Below are positions 27,221 through 34,644 of a stretch of 58,482 bases of DNA, in pieces (the first letter of the stretch is position 1; every line of letters begins with the position of its first letter). The notes beneath the pieces are model-generated. The model saw only the letters and a list, made by a program, of their open reading frames with translations, was not told the origin of the DNA and did no database searches. The stretch is from contig NZ_JAQITA010000014.1 in the NCBI RefSeq assembly GCF_028618575.1, forward strand, positions 1 through 58,482. Reading direction: 5' to 3'. A program made the position numbers and the translations under genes. The stretch is from Bartonella sp. ML70XJBT.G. Lineage in GTDB: Bacteria > Pseudomonadota > Alphaproteobacteria > Rhizobiales > Rhizobiaceae.

Positions 27221-28330
27221 TTAAAACCTCAATAAAATCTTGAATTGTTCGCGAACATTGGCACGCAAAGGAATATTAATGGGCGTTTTGAGTATCTCCA
27301 CACCGCCATTGAGTTCATCAGGCTCACACCAAAGCTTGCCAGGAGGTGTCTGTTCTGCCACAGTGCCATGAACGAGAAGGGAAACAGAAGCGGCTTGTTT
27401 GTCCTCAACATCTTCAAAATCTGTGCGGACAGCAAGAAACAACAGAGTGCCCCTCGGGGAGGGCTGATAGTGATTGCCTGAATGGCTGTACACACCATTC
27501 AAAGCTGGTTCGACAGGCGCTACAGCATAGCAGCGGCGAAACCCAATCACGCCATCTTGAGTGTCTCTTAACACGAGATAAAGCGTGCGGTTGCTAAACC
27601 ACTCTGCCATCAATATATCGCGTTCATGTTTTTTGACCGAACACCACGGAAAGTTTGCCATGTCCCATGGATAATCGATTTGGTTCCAGCTTAACTCTTC
27701 ATCCCCATCATCAATCCAATTACCAATCAATGTGCCTTCTTCTCTTGTGAGAACGCACTCTATCTCTGTTGTGCGCCCAAAGGAAAACAAAGTGCCCCCA
27801 GCTGTTAAGCGAACACCGCTCTCATACTCCAACATGCACTCATCAAGGCGTGACATATTGCCTTCAACAGCTTGCACATCATAGCCGTAAACACCACGGC
27901 GAAAATCAGAGCGCAAACTTTTGGAAAGGTCGGTAATTGCTTCAATAGCTTCAAGGCTTTTTCGTTCAGGCAACCGGTCAAAGTAGAGTTGAAAGGAATT
28001 CCACCATGCACGCCCCGTCCATGCGAGTTGAAAGCGTGCAGAAATCTCTAACCATTCAAGCCCCATCTCTATTGCAGCTATAGAGCCACGAATATTTTGC
28101 CATGCAAGACCCTGATCAATTAAATCATAAAGGTTAGAGAAATAAGGGCTTAATTCTTGTAAGCCATATTCGTCTATTAAAAAGGGCAACCAAGAAGGCG
28201 GACGTGTGATAAATTTCGCGCGGGGTATTTCTTCGAGTGCTGTTTTAACGTGAGGGTCAAGAGCCATTGCTTCGGCAAAACAGCGTTCAAACAAGCTCGA
28301 ATTTGGGGGCAAAAGTGAAGAAAGCATCAA
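27221..28330 (-). CDS. Tail protein I, long form (baseplate wedge)
   Basis: 369 aa. The first half has the gpI pattern: LLPPNSSLFERCFAEAMALD, then WLPFLIDEYGLQE, LIDQGLAWQNIRGSIAAIEMGLEWL. The second half has an additional domain (about 180-369) with Trp- and Asp-rich stretches (IDDGDEELSWNQIDYPWD, FRRCYAVAP). The usual gpI is about 180 aa, so this is a fusion or extended version. It overlaps the gpJ stop by 4 bases. Confidence 0.82.
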   Translation of the reverse strand: MMLSSLLPPNSSLFERCFAEAMALDPHVKTALEEIPRAKFITRPPSWLPFLIDEYGLQELSPYFSNLYDLIDQGLAWQNIRGSIAAIEMGLEWLEISARFQLAWTGRAWWNSFQLYFDRLPERKSLEAIEAITDLSKSLRSDFRRGVYGYDVQAVEGNMSRLDECMLEYESGVRLTAGGTLFSFGRTTEIECVLTREEGTLIGNWIDDGDEELSWNQIDYPWDMANFPWCSVKKHERDILMAEWFSNRTLYLVLRDTQDGVIGFRRCYAVAPVEPALNGVYSHSGNHYQPSPRGTLLFLAVRTDFEDVEDKQAASVSLLVHGTVAEQTPPGKLWCEPDELNGGVEILKTPINIPLRANVREQFKILLRF

Positions 28331-29193
28331 TAAGCACGCCCCCGTTCAGACAAGACAATATCCCCCAAAGCTACAGCTTCATCAGGTGCGACCAAAATAT
28401 CTTCACAAGGTTGCGTTATGTTTACATGGTGAACGCCTTCAACCATCAAGCGGCTTAGTATCCAACTTAAAGACAAATCACGCCCAAGCCTTTGCGCACG
28501 CGCCCATTCTGCTCTTAAATTCTGCTCCGCTCTTTCCAAAACAAAGGCGCCTTCATCCGGTAACAACCAAAAATCAGCAGAAACATTGATCATCCGCTGT
28601 ACTGCGCTTTTCACAAAGATGTGGTCATTGGTCATTTTAACATGAGGATCATCAAGGGCTCGTTGCACCTTAGCAATCAAAGCTTCATCAGCCACCCCTG
28701 AAGCGCTATCACTAAAAAGAGCCACATAAATAAGCGGGCTTTTTCCCACACGGTAAACAAAAGCATCTTTGACACGGATATCACTGGAGAGAGCAAAATA
28801 TTGATAGCGAGGTGCTGTACCCCCTGTGGAATGCCCTTGCCGGCTCAAACGAATGCGGCGGCGAAAACGCTCATCATCCTCATCTAAAAGGCGCGTGACC
28901 CCATGAAAATCCCCCAAATGGTCTAAACTTGTGCCATGCGCAAATGTGAGCAAATTATCCCGTGCCACTTCATTGATCCGCTGGCGCAACAGCAATTCTT
29001 CATAAGCAGCCGCTTGTAATTGAATGACCACGGGATCATAAGCGGTTTTTTCCACATTGTAAGGGATATGATGCGCCGCAAAAAGCTCAGTCAAACGCTT
29101 AATCTTTTGCGCTAAAAGCCTTTCAACAGAAAGCTCTTCAATCACTTGTGGTAGCGGAAGCTGTAGAAGGGGTAAATGTTCAAGCTCTGCCAT
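28327..29193 (-). CDS. Baseplate assembly protein J (P2 gpJ)
   Basis: 288 aa; wedge protein at the baseplate rim. Recognisable stretches are LQAAAYEELLLRQRINEVARDNLLTFAHGTSLDHLG (about 50-90), DDERFRRRIRLSRQGHSTGGTAPRYQYFA (about 105-135) and VKDAFVYR. It overlaps gpW upstream and gpI downstream, completing the V-W-J-I baseplate cluster. Confidence 0.92.
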   Translation of the reverse strand: MAELEHLPLLQLPLPQVIEELSVERLLAQKIKRLTELFAAHHIPYNVEKTAYDPVVIQLQAAAYEELLLRQRINEVARDNLLTFAHGTSLDHLGDFHGVTRLLDEDDERFRRRIRLSRQGHSTGGTAPRYQYFALSSDIRVKDAFVYRVGKSPLIYVALFSDSASGVADEALIAKVQRALDDPHVKMTNDHIFVKSAVQRMINVSADFWLLPDEGAFVLERAEQNLRAEWARAQRLGRDLSLSWILSRLMVEGVHHVNITQPCEDILVAPDEAVALGDIVLSERGRAY

Positions 29194-29554
29194 AGGAGAC
29201 CTCTAGCGGAAATTGTCTCTCTTGCCCATGGGACCAATCCCCCAAATGCCCATCGGGGTAAAAAATGCCCCTTAAAACAAAGTGGAATGTTCCCTCACGC
29301 GTTGCTTTGGTCAAATCAATCCTCTGCAGTGAAAACCCAGGCTCTCCGCATTCTGGATCATCGAGCGCTTGCACAATTTCTTGATAAAGACGTAAAATCG
29401 TTGCAGGATCAGCATTGGCATCTTGGAACTCCTTAACATCACATCCATAATGGCGACGCAAAACCCGTGTTCCCACCCGTGTCATTAAACATTTATGAAT
29501 GGACTGTTGGCAATGCTCAAAGCCATATAAGAGAGAGCCATCCTTTTCGCTCAT
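29180..29554 (-). CDS. Baseplate protein W (gp25-like lysozyme fold)
   Basis: 124 aa. I prefer the ATG at 29554 (MSEKDGSLLYGFEHCQQSIH) over one four codons upstream. The stretch IHKCLMTRVGTRVLRRHYGCDVKEF, followed by RLYQEIVQALDDPECGEPGF, is typical of the gp25/gpW baseplate wedge family shared by P2, T4 and Mu. It overlaps gpJ by 14 bases. Confidence 0.9.
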   Translation of the reverse strand: MSEKDGSLLYGFEHCQQSIHKCLMTRVGTRVLRRHYGCDVKEFQDANADPATILRLYQEIVQALDDPECGEPGFSLQRIDLTKATREGTFHFVLRGIFYPDGHLGDWSHGQERQFPLEVSYGRA

Positions 29555-29569
29555 CCCACAACGCATACT

Positions 29570-29773
29570 TTAAGCCCCCTTCGTTGTCTTTATAAGAGAA
29601 GTTGTTGGGGCGGGAGAAACCGTTGGGGCTGGTTTTTCAGCAATCTGACCAAGAAGAAGCGGATATTTCGCTGCCTCTTCACTTAAACGAATTTCCTCAC
29701 CCTTCCCCGGTGAACGCTGACCTGCAACAAAATCGGCATTGGTTAAAATAACATAAGTTTTCTCACGCATCAT
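29570..29773 (-). CDS. Small phage protein, possibly Mu gp38/DUF2635-like
   Basis: 67 aa. It starts MMREKTYVILTNADFVAGQ, passes through GKGEEIRLSEEAAKYPLLLGQI, and ends in a Pro/Thr-rich tail. Its size and N-terminal pattern recall small DUF2635 proteins encoded near tail genes in Mu-like phages, but the match is weak. It sits between V and W on the same strand, so it is probably a real gene. Confidence 0.55.
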   Translation of the reverse strand: MMREKTYVILTNADFVAGQRSPGKGEEIRLSEEAAKYPLLLGQIAEKPAPTVSPAPTTSLIKTTKGA

Positions 29774-29782
29774 AAAACTCCT

Positions 29783-30376
29783 TTAAAGAGGGCTAGAGGT
29801 TGTGGAGGGACCCATTTTGACCCCACCATGTTTGTGGCTTGCACCAACCGATTTTTGATTGTGCTTTAAATCTTCTGCTTGAATCTGCACCCAGTCCGTT
29901 AATTCAACACGGGTTGATTGATGACAAAGCATGAGCCCTTGTGCACTCAAACGGATTTGGTTTTCCCCATGGGAGAGAATAAGCTCATCTTTAGTCATTC
30001 GCAGTGCGCCCCCCGCATAACAAAGCGCAAGTTCTTGCGGTGAGCGTGCTGGATTTTGTGCATCCTCACTATAGCTATCGCGTACAACCAGAGACGCAGA
30101 GCCAATTTCGCCATAGGGGTTTAACAAGCGCACTGGATCACCAATGTTTAAAGGCATATTGCTTGAAACAGCACCAGCAGCTTCTTGTGCCTGTAGCCAA
30201 GGCGATAAAACCGCTTGACCATTAGCACCTTCACAAGAAAGCTTCACCCGCACCCTATGCCCATCAATTTGCGCCACCCGCCCCATCATGTGCTGGTTGG
30301 CAAGACAGCGTTCAAGCGCATCAAGGCGCTTCATGATTTGCCGAAAGGTCTCGCCCAATAAATGCGCATCATTCAT
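29783..30376 (-). CDS. Baseplate spike/assembly protein V (P2 gpV / Mu gp45)
   Basis: 197 aa from the ATG at 30376 that overlaps the upstream stop (ATGA). The N-terminal helical part is followed by an OB-fold region (MGRVAQIDGHRVRVKLSCEGANGQAVLSPWLQ). A repetitive beta part carries GALRMTKDELILSHGENQIRLSAQG and a C-terminal HKHGGVKMGPSTTSSPL end. The HKHGG pattern matches the iron-binding tip of P2-type spikes. Confidence 0.92.
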   Translation of the reverse strand: MNDAHLLGETFRQIMKRLDALERCLANQHMMGRVAQIDGHRVRVKLSCEGANGQAVLSPWLQAQEAAGAVSSNMPLNIGDPVRLLNPYGEIGSASLVVRDSYSEDAQNPARSPQELALCYAGGALRMTKDELILSHGENQIRLSAQGLMLCHQSTRVELTDWVQIQAEDLKHNQKSVGASHKHGGVKMGPSTTSSPL

Positions 30377-30900
30377 GAACACACCTCATCATCACATGAG
30401 ATCAATCCAGCTTTAAGTTGTCGTTTGTCTTCATCAGCAAAAATATCTTTTCCTAAATGATGCAAATCTTGATGCCATTCCACCACACTGATCGATACAC
30501 CGCGCTGCTTAATCGCCGCAGAAATAATGGGGTCAATTGACACATCCCGCGGGGCGCTTACATGCGTTAACCCCCACAATTGTCCGCTATGACATAAAAC
30601 CCCTATCGCTTCTGCCAAAAGCCAACTGGAAACATCCCGCTCTTTGCCCGTGGTGATAATAAAAGCCCCTAAATGAAGATCAGCACTCATCTGTCCAGAA
30701 GGCATAGGATTTAAACGACTTTCTAACACTGCAACACGTATTGCTGGCGCAACAAGCATCTGTGTTTCAAGTTCTTCTAAATTAAAACGCCCAAATTGAC
30801 AGGCATAATCGCGCACATCTGGCAAAGCCCTTTTAAGGCTCCTTATCACCGCCTCACGAAACGCATTAATACGCCCTGCTTGTGTGATCGTTTGACTCAT
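30373..30900 (-). CDS. Mu gp37-like (DUF1834) phage protein
   Basis: 175 aa, starting at the ATG at 30900 that overlaps the gpG stop. It has INAFREAVIRSLKRALPDVRDYACQFG and a later VSSWLLAEAIGVLCHSG stretch. It lies between the virion morphogenesis protein and the baseplate spike, where Mu encodes gp37. It is likely a tail completion or connector component. The family assignment is from position and general pattern. Confidence 0.62.
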   Translation of the reverse strand: MSQTITQAGRINAFREAVIRSLKRALPDVRDYACQFGRFNLEELETQMLVAPAIRVAVLESRLNPMPSGQMSADLHLGAFIITTGKERDVSSWLLAEAIGVLCHSGQLWGLTHVSAPRDVSIDPIISAAIKQRGVSISVVEWHQDLHHLGKDIFADEDKRQLKAGLISCDDEVCS

Positions 30901-31391
30901 GAAAAGACCCTTTCCAGCCAATCCTCTGCGGCTTTGACAATTTCCACTTTATTGTGCTCTGAAAGCCCTAAATAAGGGCGTGCCGGCATGGTCACTTGGG
31001 GAACACACACAAAGCGCTGTGCATTACCGCTTTTAAGAAAGAAGCGAAGGGCTTTGCCATTTTTCGGGAAAATAGCCCCACCCAATTGATGAATCCGCGC
31101 ATAAACCAACCCAGAGCCCACAATCACCTGTTCTGGTGAGGCTTTCATATCAATGGAGCGTGAGAGCGCCCCACTGGCATAAAGAATGGAGGTGCGGGCA
31201 TAATTGTTTTTCCACTTCTCTCCTTTTGGGGAGGTTTTTTCGCTTTGAATCCGCCGCCTTGTGCTTTCTTGAATGAGGCGCCCAACCCCTTGTGCTAGAG
31301 TTTCCATCGGCGGATGGGTACCCTTTTGTAAAAAGGATAAAGCCGCTTCAAGCCCGCTCTCTTTAATCTCAATATGGGTTGAAACAGACAT
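30897..31391 (-). CDS. Phage virion morphogenesis protein (Mu gpG-like, tail completion)
   Basis: 164 aa. LIQESTRRRIQSEKTSPKGEKWK near residue 40 and the LSRSIDMKASPEQVIVGSGLVYARIHQLGG stretch are typical of the virion morphogenesis family (Mu gpG, P2 gpS), needed for head-tail joining. It follows the DUF1320-like gene directly. Confidence 0.9.
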   Translation of the reverse strand: MSVSTHIEIKESGLEAALSFLQKGTHPPMETLAQGVGRLIQESTRRRIQSEKTSPKGEKWKNNYARTSILYASGALSRSIDMKASPEQVIVGSGLVYARIHQLGGAIFPKNGKALRFFLKSGNAQRFVCVPQVTMPARPYLGLSEHNKVEIVKAAEDWLERVFS

Positions 31392-31392
31392 G

Positions 31393-31818
31393 TTATCTTC
31401 CCATCAAACGCGGTTTGGCAGTAAAAAAAGCCCCATCACGAAGCGGTCCATCTTCACTCATAATTTTAGGTTCATCGACCCCCAAACCCGCTTTGCCTTC
31501 TGCAATGCGTTTCAATAAATCAACCGCCTGTTTGTAGCGATCTTCAATGGTTGTGGTCAGTGCCGTATGGCGTATGGCTAAATTATAAACAGCAATATTG
31601 ACACAAATCATGCTGAGAGCCGCCGGCTGTCCAGCAATCGGGACAGAATAACGATGAGAGAGATGCACATCAATCTCACCACTTGCTTGGTTTAGAGCAA
31701 GGGCAATGGCTTGATCTAAAAGCACTGGATCAGAATTCTCATCATCAAAAGCACATAAGTCTTTTAAGAAATCATCACCCCAGAGCTCTTCAATCAATGT
31801 TTTGCTTGCATAGGCCAT
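31393..31818 (-). CDS. Head-tail connector, DUF1320 (Mu gp36-like)
   Basis: 141 aa. AYASKTLIEELWGDDFL, then ALALNQASGEIDVHLSHRYSVPI and CVNIAVYNLAIRH, match the DUF1320 pattern of Mu gp36, placed right after the major capsid gene as in Mu. It is probably an adaptor at the portal vertex. Confidence 0.88.
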   Translation of the reverse strand: MAYASKTLIEELWGDDFLKDLCAFDDENSDPVLLDQAIALALNQASGEIDVHLSHRYSVPIAGQPAALSMICVNIAVYNLAIRHTALTTTIEDRYKQAVDLLKRIAEGKAGLGVDEPKIMSEDGPLRDGAFFTAKPRLMGR

Positions 31819-31830
31819 TAAGTCTTTTCC

Positions 31831-32799
31831 TTAAACAACATCTTGCAGCAACACACCGGCATCTTTTGCGGCAACCAATTCGCACACCCGTTCACCCACA
31901 CGCACCCGTTTACCACCCGATAAACCAATATCTGGATCAGAGATCACCCCAGAGATGCGCTCGCCCAACTGAGCACTAAAGCCCCAACTGATGACCGAAC
32001 CATCCGCCTGTTGCTTGGTGGGATCAATGTAAAGCAGAGCAATCTTATTGCCCCAAACGCGCGCCAATTGCGCCGTACGCCCTTTGCGAGCTAAATTCAC
32101 TTGCGATTCACCAATGAGTAAACGATCGGGATGTATTTCCATCAGATCAGCAAATTGCGCTTTGGTGACAAAACCATCAGCAGTGCCACCACCCTTAACG
32201 GCTTTGATGATTTTGGGATGACGTTTGAGTTTTGACCAAACAACTTTGCCCATCACAATGGTGTTGGGCGTATAGACGAGAGCTTTATCCTTCGCCTCAT
32301 CTAAGGTGGCATAAGGGTCTGATTTCTCATAATCACTGAATTTATTTTCACCCTTAAGGGTCATCACCCGCTCTGGTGCGTAATTTTCACTTCTTTGCAC
32401 AAGAGCTGCTACACGCACTTCACGCCCCAATTCCAGCAAATTGGCAAGTCCCTCTACAGCGGTCTTTTCGGGATTATAACGAGAGCGCTTTTCTGCCCGT
32501 GCGCGGGCTGCTGCTTCAATATCTGAATTGGGAATAAGGTCATCAAGCCCGTAATCTCTCACACTAGCTTCCCGTTCAAAGGCAGAAAATTCCACCACAT
32601 TCGGGCGCCCTTTTCGCCCAACCTCAAGTTCAGGAACGGTAAAATTTTCCGCTAGAGGAAATTCACTATATTTAAACACTTCACTTAAAACACCAACACG
32701 GGGCAAAACTTTATCGCCAATAAGAGAACCTGCTGGATTGCGATAACCAATAGCAATAGCGGTAAGTGTTGGATCAATGGGAAAAGGTCTGTTCATCAT
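31831..32799 (-). CDS. Major capsid protein
   Basis: 322 aa. It starts MMNRPFPIDPTLTAIAIGYRN and contains KYSEFPLAENFTVPELEVGRKG, VRDYGLDDLIPNSDIEAA and TPNTIVMGKVVWSKLKRHPKI, a layout seen in HK97-fold capsid proteins of Mu-like phages. It follows the DUF2190 gene and precedes DUF1320. There is no sign of an N-terminal scaffold domain, which fits a separate scaffold made from the protease gene. Confidence 0.88.
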   Translation of the reverse strand: MMNRPFPIDPTLTAIAIGYRNPAGSLIGDKVLPRVGVLSEVFKYSEFPLAENFTVPELEVGRKGRPNVVEFSAFEREASVRDYGLDDLIPNSDIEAAARARAEKRSRYNPEKTAVEGLANLLELGREVRVAALVQRSENYAPERVMTLKGENKFSDYEKSDPYATLDEAKDKALVYTPNTIVMGKVVWSKLKRHPKIIKAVKGGGTADGFVTKAQFADLMEIHPDRLLIGESQVNLARKGRTAQLARVWGNKIALLYIDPTKQQADGSVISWGFSAQLGERISGVISDPDIGLSGGKRVRVGERVCELVAAKDAGVLLQDVV

Positions 32800-32808
32800 A
32801 AGCCTCGA

Positions 32809-33150
32809 TTAATTAATTTTAAAAGAAATAACATCACCAGCAGAACCATCACTCATGGCAATGCCAATAGTGCGATCTGCTGCTTCTGCCTTAATAGCCT
32901 GCCCCTTGGGGTCAGAGGTTAAAAAGTCACCAAAGGAAACATTGCCTCCACAAACCACTTCGCTCCAACCACATTGGCCAACATCAATCATCTCACCAGC
33001 CTTGACTTCACAAGACCCTGCAGTCCCTAATAATTTATCACCTTTACCAGTAGCCGTTGCCACCATTCCATCACCGCGCGCTGCAACAATGCAATAAGGC
33101 GAAATCTCTGCAGCAGTGCGAAAAGATTTAATCAAAATTGTCGTACTCAT
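32809..33150 (-). CDS. DUF2190 capsid-associated (decoration-like) protein
   Basis: 113 aa, beta-rich. It has ISPYCIVAARGDGMVATATGKGDKLLGTAG and DRTIGIAMSDGSAGDVISFKI, the DUF2190 pattern often found between protease/scaffold and capsid genes. It probably binds the capsid surface or helps head stability. It overlaps the protease gene stop by 4 bases. Confidence 0.85.
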   Translation of the reverse strand: MSTTILIKSFRTAAEISPYCIVAARGDGMVATATGKGDKLLGTAGSCEVKAGEMIDVGQCGWSEVVCGGNVSFGDFLTSDPKGQAIKAEAADRTIGIAMSDGSAGDVISFKIN

Positions 33151-33629
33151 GATTGGCGCTCCTTTTGCTCATAAATATAATCAACCGCTTGGCTAATGGT
33201 GATGTCGAAGCCTTTTTGCTTCTGCTCTTGTTGATAATGGCGTGCCGCAAGCGCAATATCTTCTGGCGCAAGCTTTGCTTCTTGCATCAAGGCACATGAT
33301 TCTAAAGAGCTTGTCGATGCGAGAACTGGCAACTTTTCTAGCAAAGTTTGAAAATGTTCCATGCCCCCTTCAAGGCGACAAAGTGCACGATATTCTTCAC
33401 GTGCAGCAGGCAAAATCTTGCCCTCTTCAATCGCTTTGTCTAAAAGACTCTCAATAGTCGCCTTTTTTTGCTCTTCCCGCAAAAGTGCTAAATCTTCTCG
33501 CGCTTTTGTTAATTGGGCATTTAATTCCACCCGTTCTTTTTCGCGTGCTATAATGCTTGCTAAAATTTCTGCAGGTTTTGCATCTTCTGCCAGCTCCAAA
33601 GCACTGGCAATGGCTGTTAAATCCATCAT
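33147..33629 (-). CDS. Probable internal in-frame scaffold protein (Mu gpZ-like)
   Basis: Inside the protease gene, on the same frame, an ATG-ATG pair at 33629 is preceded by GGAGAAA at good spacing. It would make a 160-aa protein (MMDLTAIASALELAEDAKP) that is helical and charged, with a coiled-coil and typical scaffold composition. Mu makes its scaffold Z from an in-frame start inside protease gene I, so the same strategy is likely here. Confidence 0.65.
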   Translation of the reverse strand: MMDLTAIASALELAEDAKPAEILASIIAREKERVELNAQLTKAREDLALLREEQKKATIESLLDKAIEEGKILPAAREEYRALCRLEGGMEHFQTLLEKLPVLASTSSLESCALMQEAKLAPEDIALAARHYQQEQKQKGFDITISQAVDYIYEQKERQS

Positions 33630-34205
33630 TTTCTCCGTCAAGGTTGTTGGGGACACCACAAGGGATGTCGAAAGGGGTGTTGAAGGGGTTTCACGGCTTA
33701 AAGCCGTCATCACAAGGGCAGGACGGTTCACCAACCCTGCCCCCACCAAACTTAAAATCTCACCATTTTTAGAATGACGAAACTCAGGGGAAAGATAGCG
33801 ATATTCTCGGGCAATAATCTTTTTGGTTGCCATATCGGTCCATTTAACCCGACCCCAAATCGCACCATCCCGTTCTGCTAATTCTTCAATCCAGCCGCTT
33901 GCCGGCGCTTCCAAGCCGTTCCTCGCTCGGTGATGTTGCCCATGCTCATAATCAATCACAAGCGGTCCTTTATTGGCTGCAAAAGCCTTTAAAATCCTTT
34001 GTGGGTTATAATGCCATTCCCGCCCATCACGTGCCTTCACATTTGGCGCTTTGGGCAACAACTGCACCCATTCCGGTGCTTGGCTAACGGTGCCGTCTTG
34101 GCATAAAACGTCTGGGCAAAGATCTATGAACGCGGCATGAAACGTCTCGTCATGACATATCTCAGCCAGCTCATCTTCTTGATCTTCGTAAAATTCTTGC
34201 TCCAT
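33147..34205 (-). CDS. Prohead protease/scaffold fusion (Mu gpI-like)
   Basis: 352 aa. The N-terminal protease domain (about 1-180) has IDLCPDVLC, GPLVIDYEHGQ with candidate catalytic His, SGWIEEL and REYRYLSPEFRHSKNGEILSLVGAGLVNRPAL, the Mu-I type pattern. The C-terminal half is a helical scaffold with a coiled-coil (about 215-260). It is the first gene of the second late operon, behind the conserved activator element at 34266-34290. Confidence 0.9.
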   Translation of the reverse strand: MEQEFYEDQEDELAEICHDETFHAAFIDLCPDVLCQDGTVSQAPEWVQLLPKAPNVKARDGREWHYNPQRILKAFAANKGPLVIDYEHGQHHRARNGLEAPASGWIEELAERDGAIWGRVKWTDMATKKIIAREYRYLSPEFRHSKNGEILSLVGAGLVNRPALVMTALSRETPSTPLSTSLVVSPTTLTEKMMDLTAIASALELAEDAKPAEILASIIAREKERVELNAQLTKAREDLALLREEQKKATIESLLDKAIEEGKILPAAREEYRALCRLEGGMEHFQTLLEKLPVLASTSSLESCALMQEAKLAPEDIALAARHYQQEQKQKGFDITISQAVDYIYEQKERQS

Positions 34206-34265
34206 ACATTGCCTATTGCTTTACAATTATCATTGGCAATACAATGCATGAAACCACTCCACGCT

Positions 34266-34290
34266 ATAAGTCTGACACTGTCAGTCAAAA
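34266..34290 (-). promoter_or_regulatory. Late-operon activator site upstream of protease gene (Mu PI-like)
   Basis: Second copy of the element: perfect dyad CTGACA-C-TGTCAG (34272-34284), with ATAAGT before and TCAAAA after. Its centre lies 73 bases upstream of the protease ATG. The downstream -10 region is less clear than at the other two sites (ATTGTA at the expected distance on the minus strand). Confidence 0.72.
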
Positions 34291-34514
34291 GAGCATTTCT
34301 TTAAAAAAGCACTTTTTTTCTCTATTATTCTCCTTGTGAGAAAAACCCCCGTGCCAAACCATCCCATAAAATCGTTTTCAAAGGCACTTCAAAGGCGATA
34401 GAGCGCCATTATAAGTTTGGAGGTACAAATTATCACTCCACACAAAAAAGCCTCTCTCAAGCCATTTTTTTAAAAGATTGCTTTTAAACGTTTAAACTGT
34501 TAGATTACCCGCGA

Positions 34515-34579
34515 GGCGTGAGCCAGTTTTGCCAGGACGGTTTTACCGGATCTGCGAGGAGTTGACCGCCCTCCACGCC
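34515..34579 (-). ncRNA. GC-rich segment with paired ends, possible structured RNA or terminator region
   Basis: Ends GGCGTG and CACGCC can pair. Inside, CGGTAAAACCG forms a 4-bp hairpin with a 3-base loop. The stretch is GC-rich within an AT-rich gap, between the end of one late operon and the start of the next. There is no strong U-run after it. It could be a structured 3' region or a factor-dependent stop. Evidence is limited to base pairing seen by eye. Confidence 0.3.
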
Positions 34580-34644
34580 TTCTCATTTTTCCTCACACAC
34601 CGGTTCCTTCTCATCCAAACCAACAGAGATTTACGGTATTCTCT

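Larger units (their letters stand above)
34206..34644. other. Non-coding gap between minor head gene and protease gene
   Basis: 439 bases without a convincing gene. It holds the late-activator element (34266-34290), a TTCAAAGG-repeat block (34375-34398) shared with the prophage ends, and a GC-rich segment with complementary ends (34515-34579). It is therefore a regulatory junction between two late operons. Confidence 0.7.
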
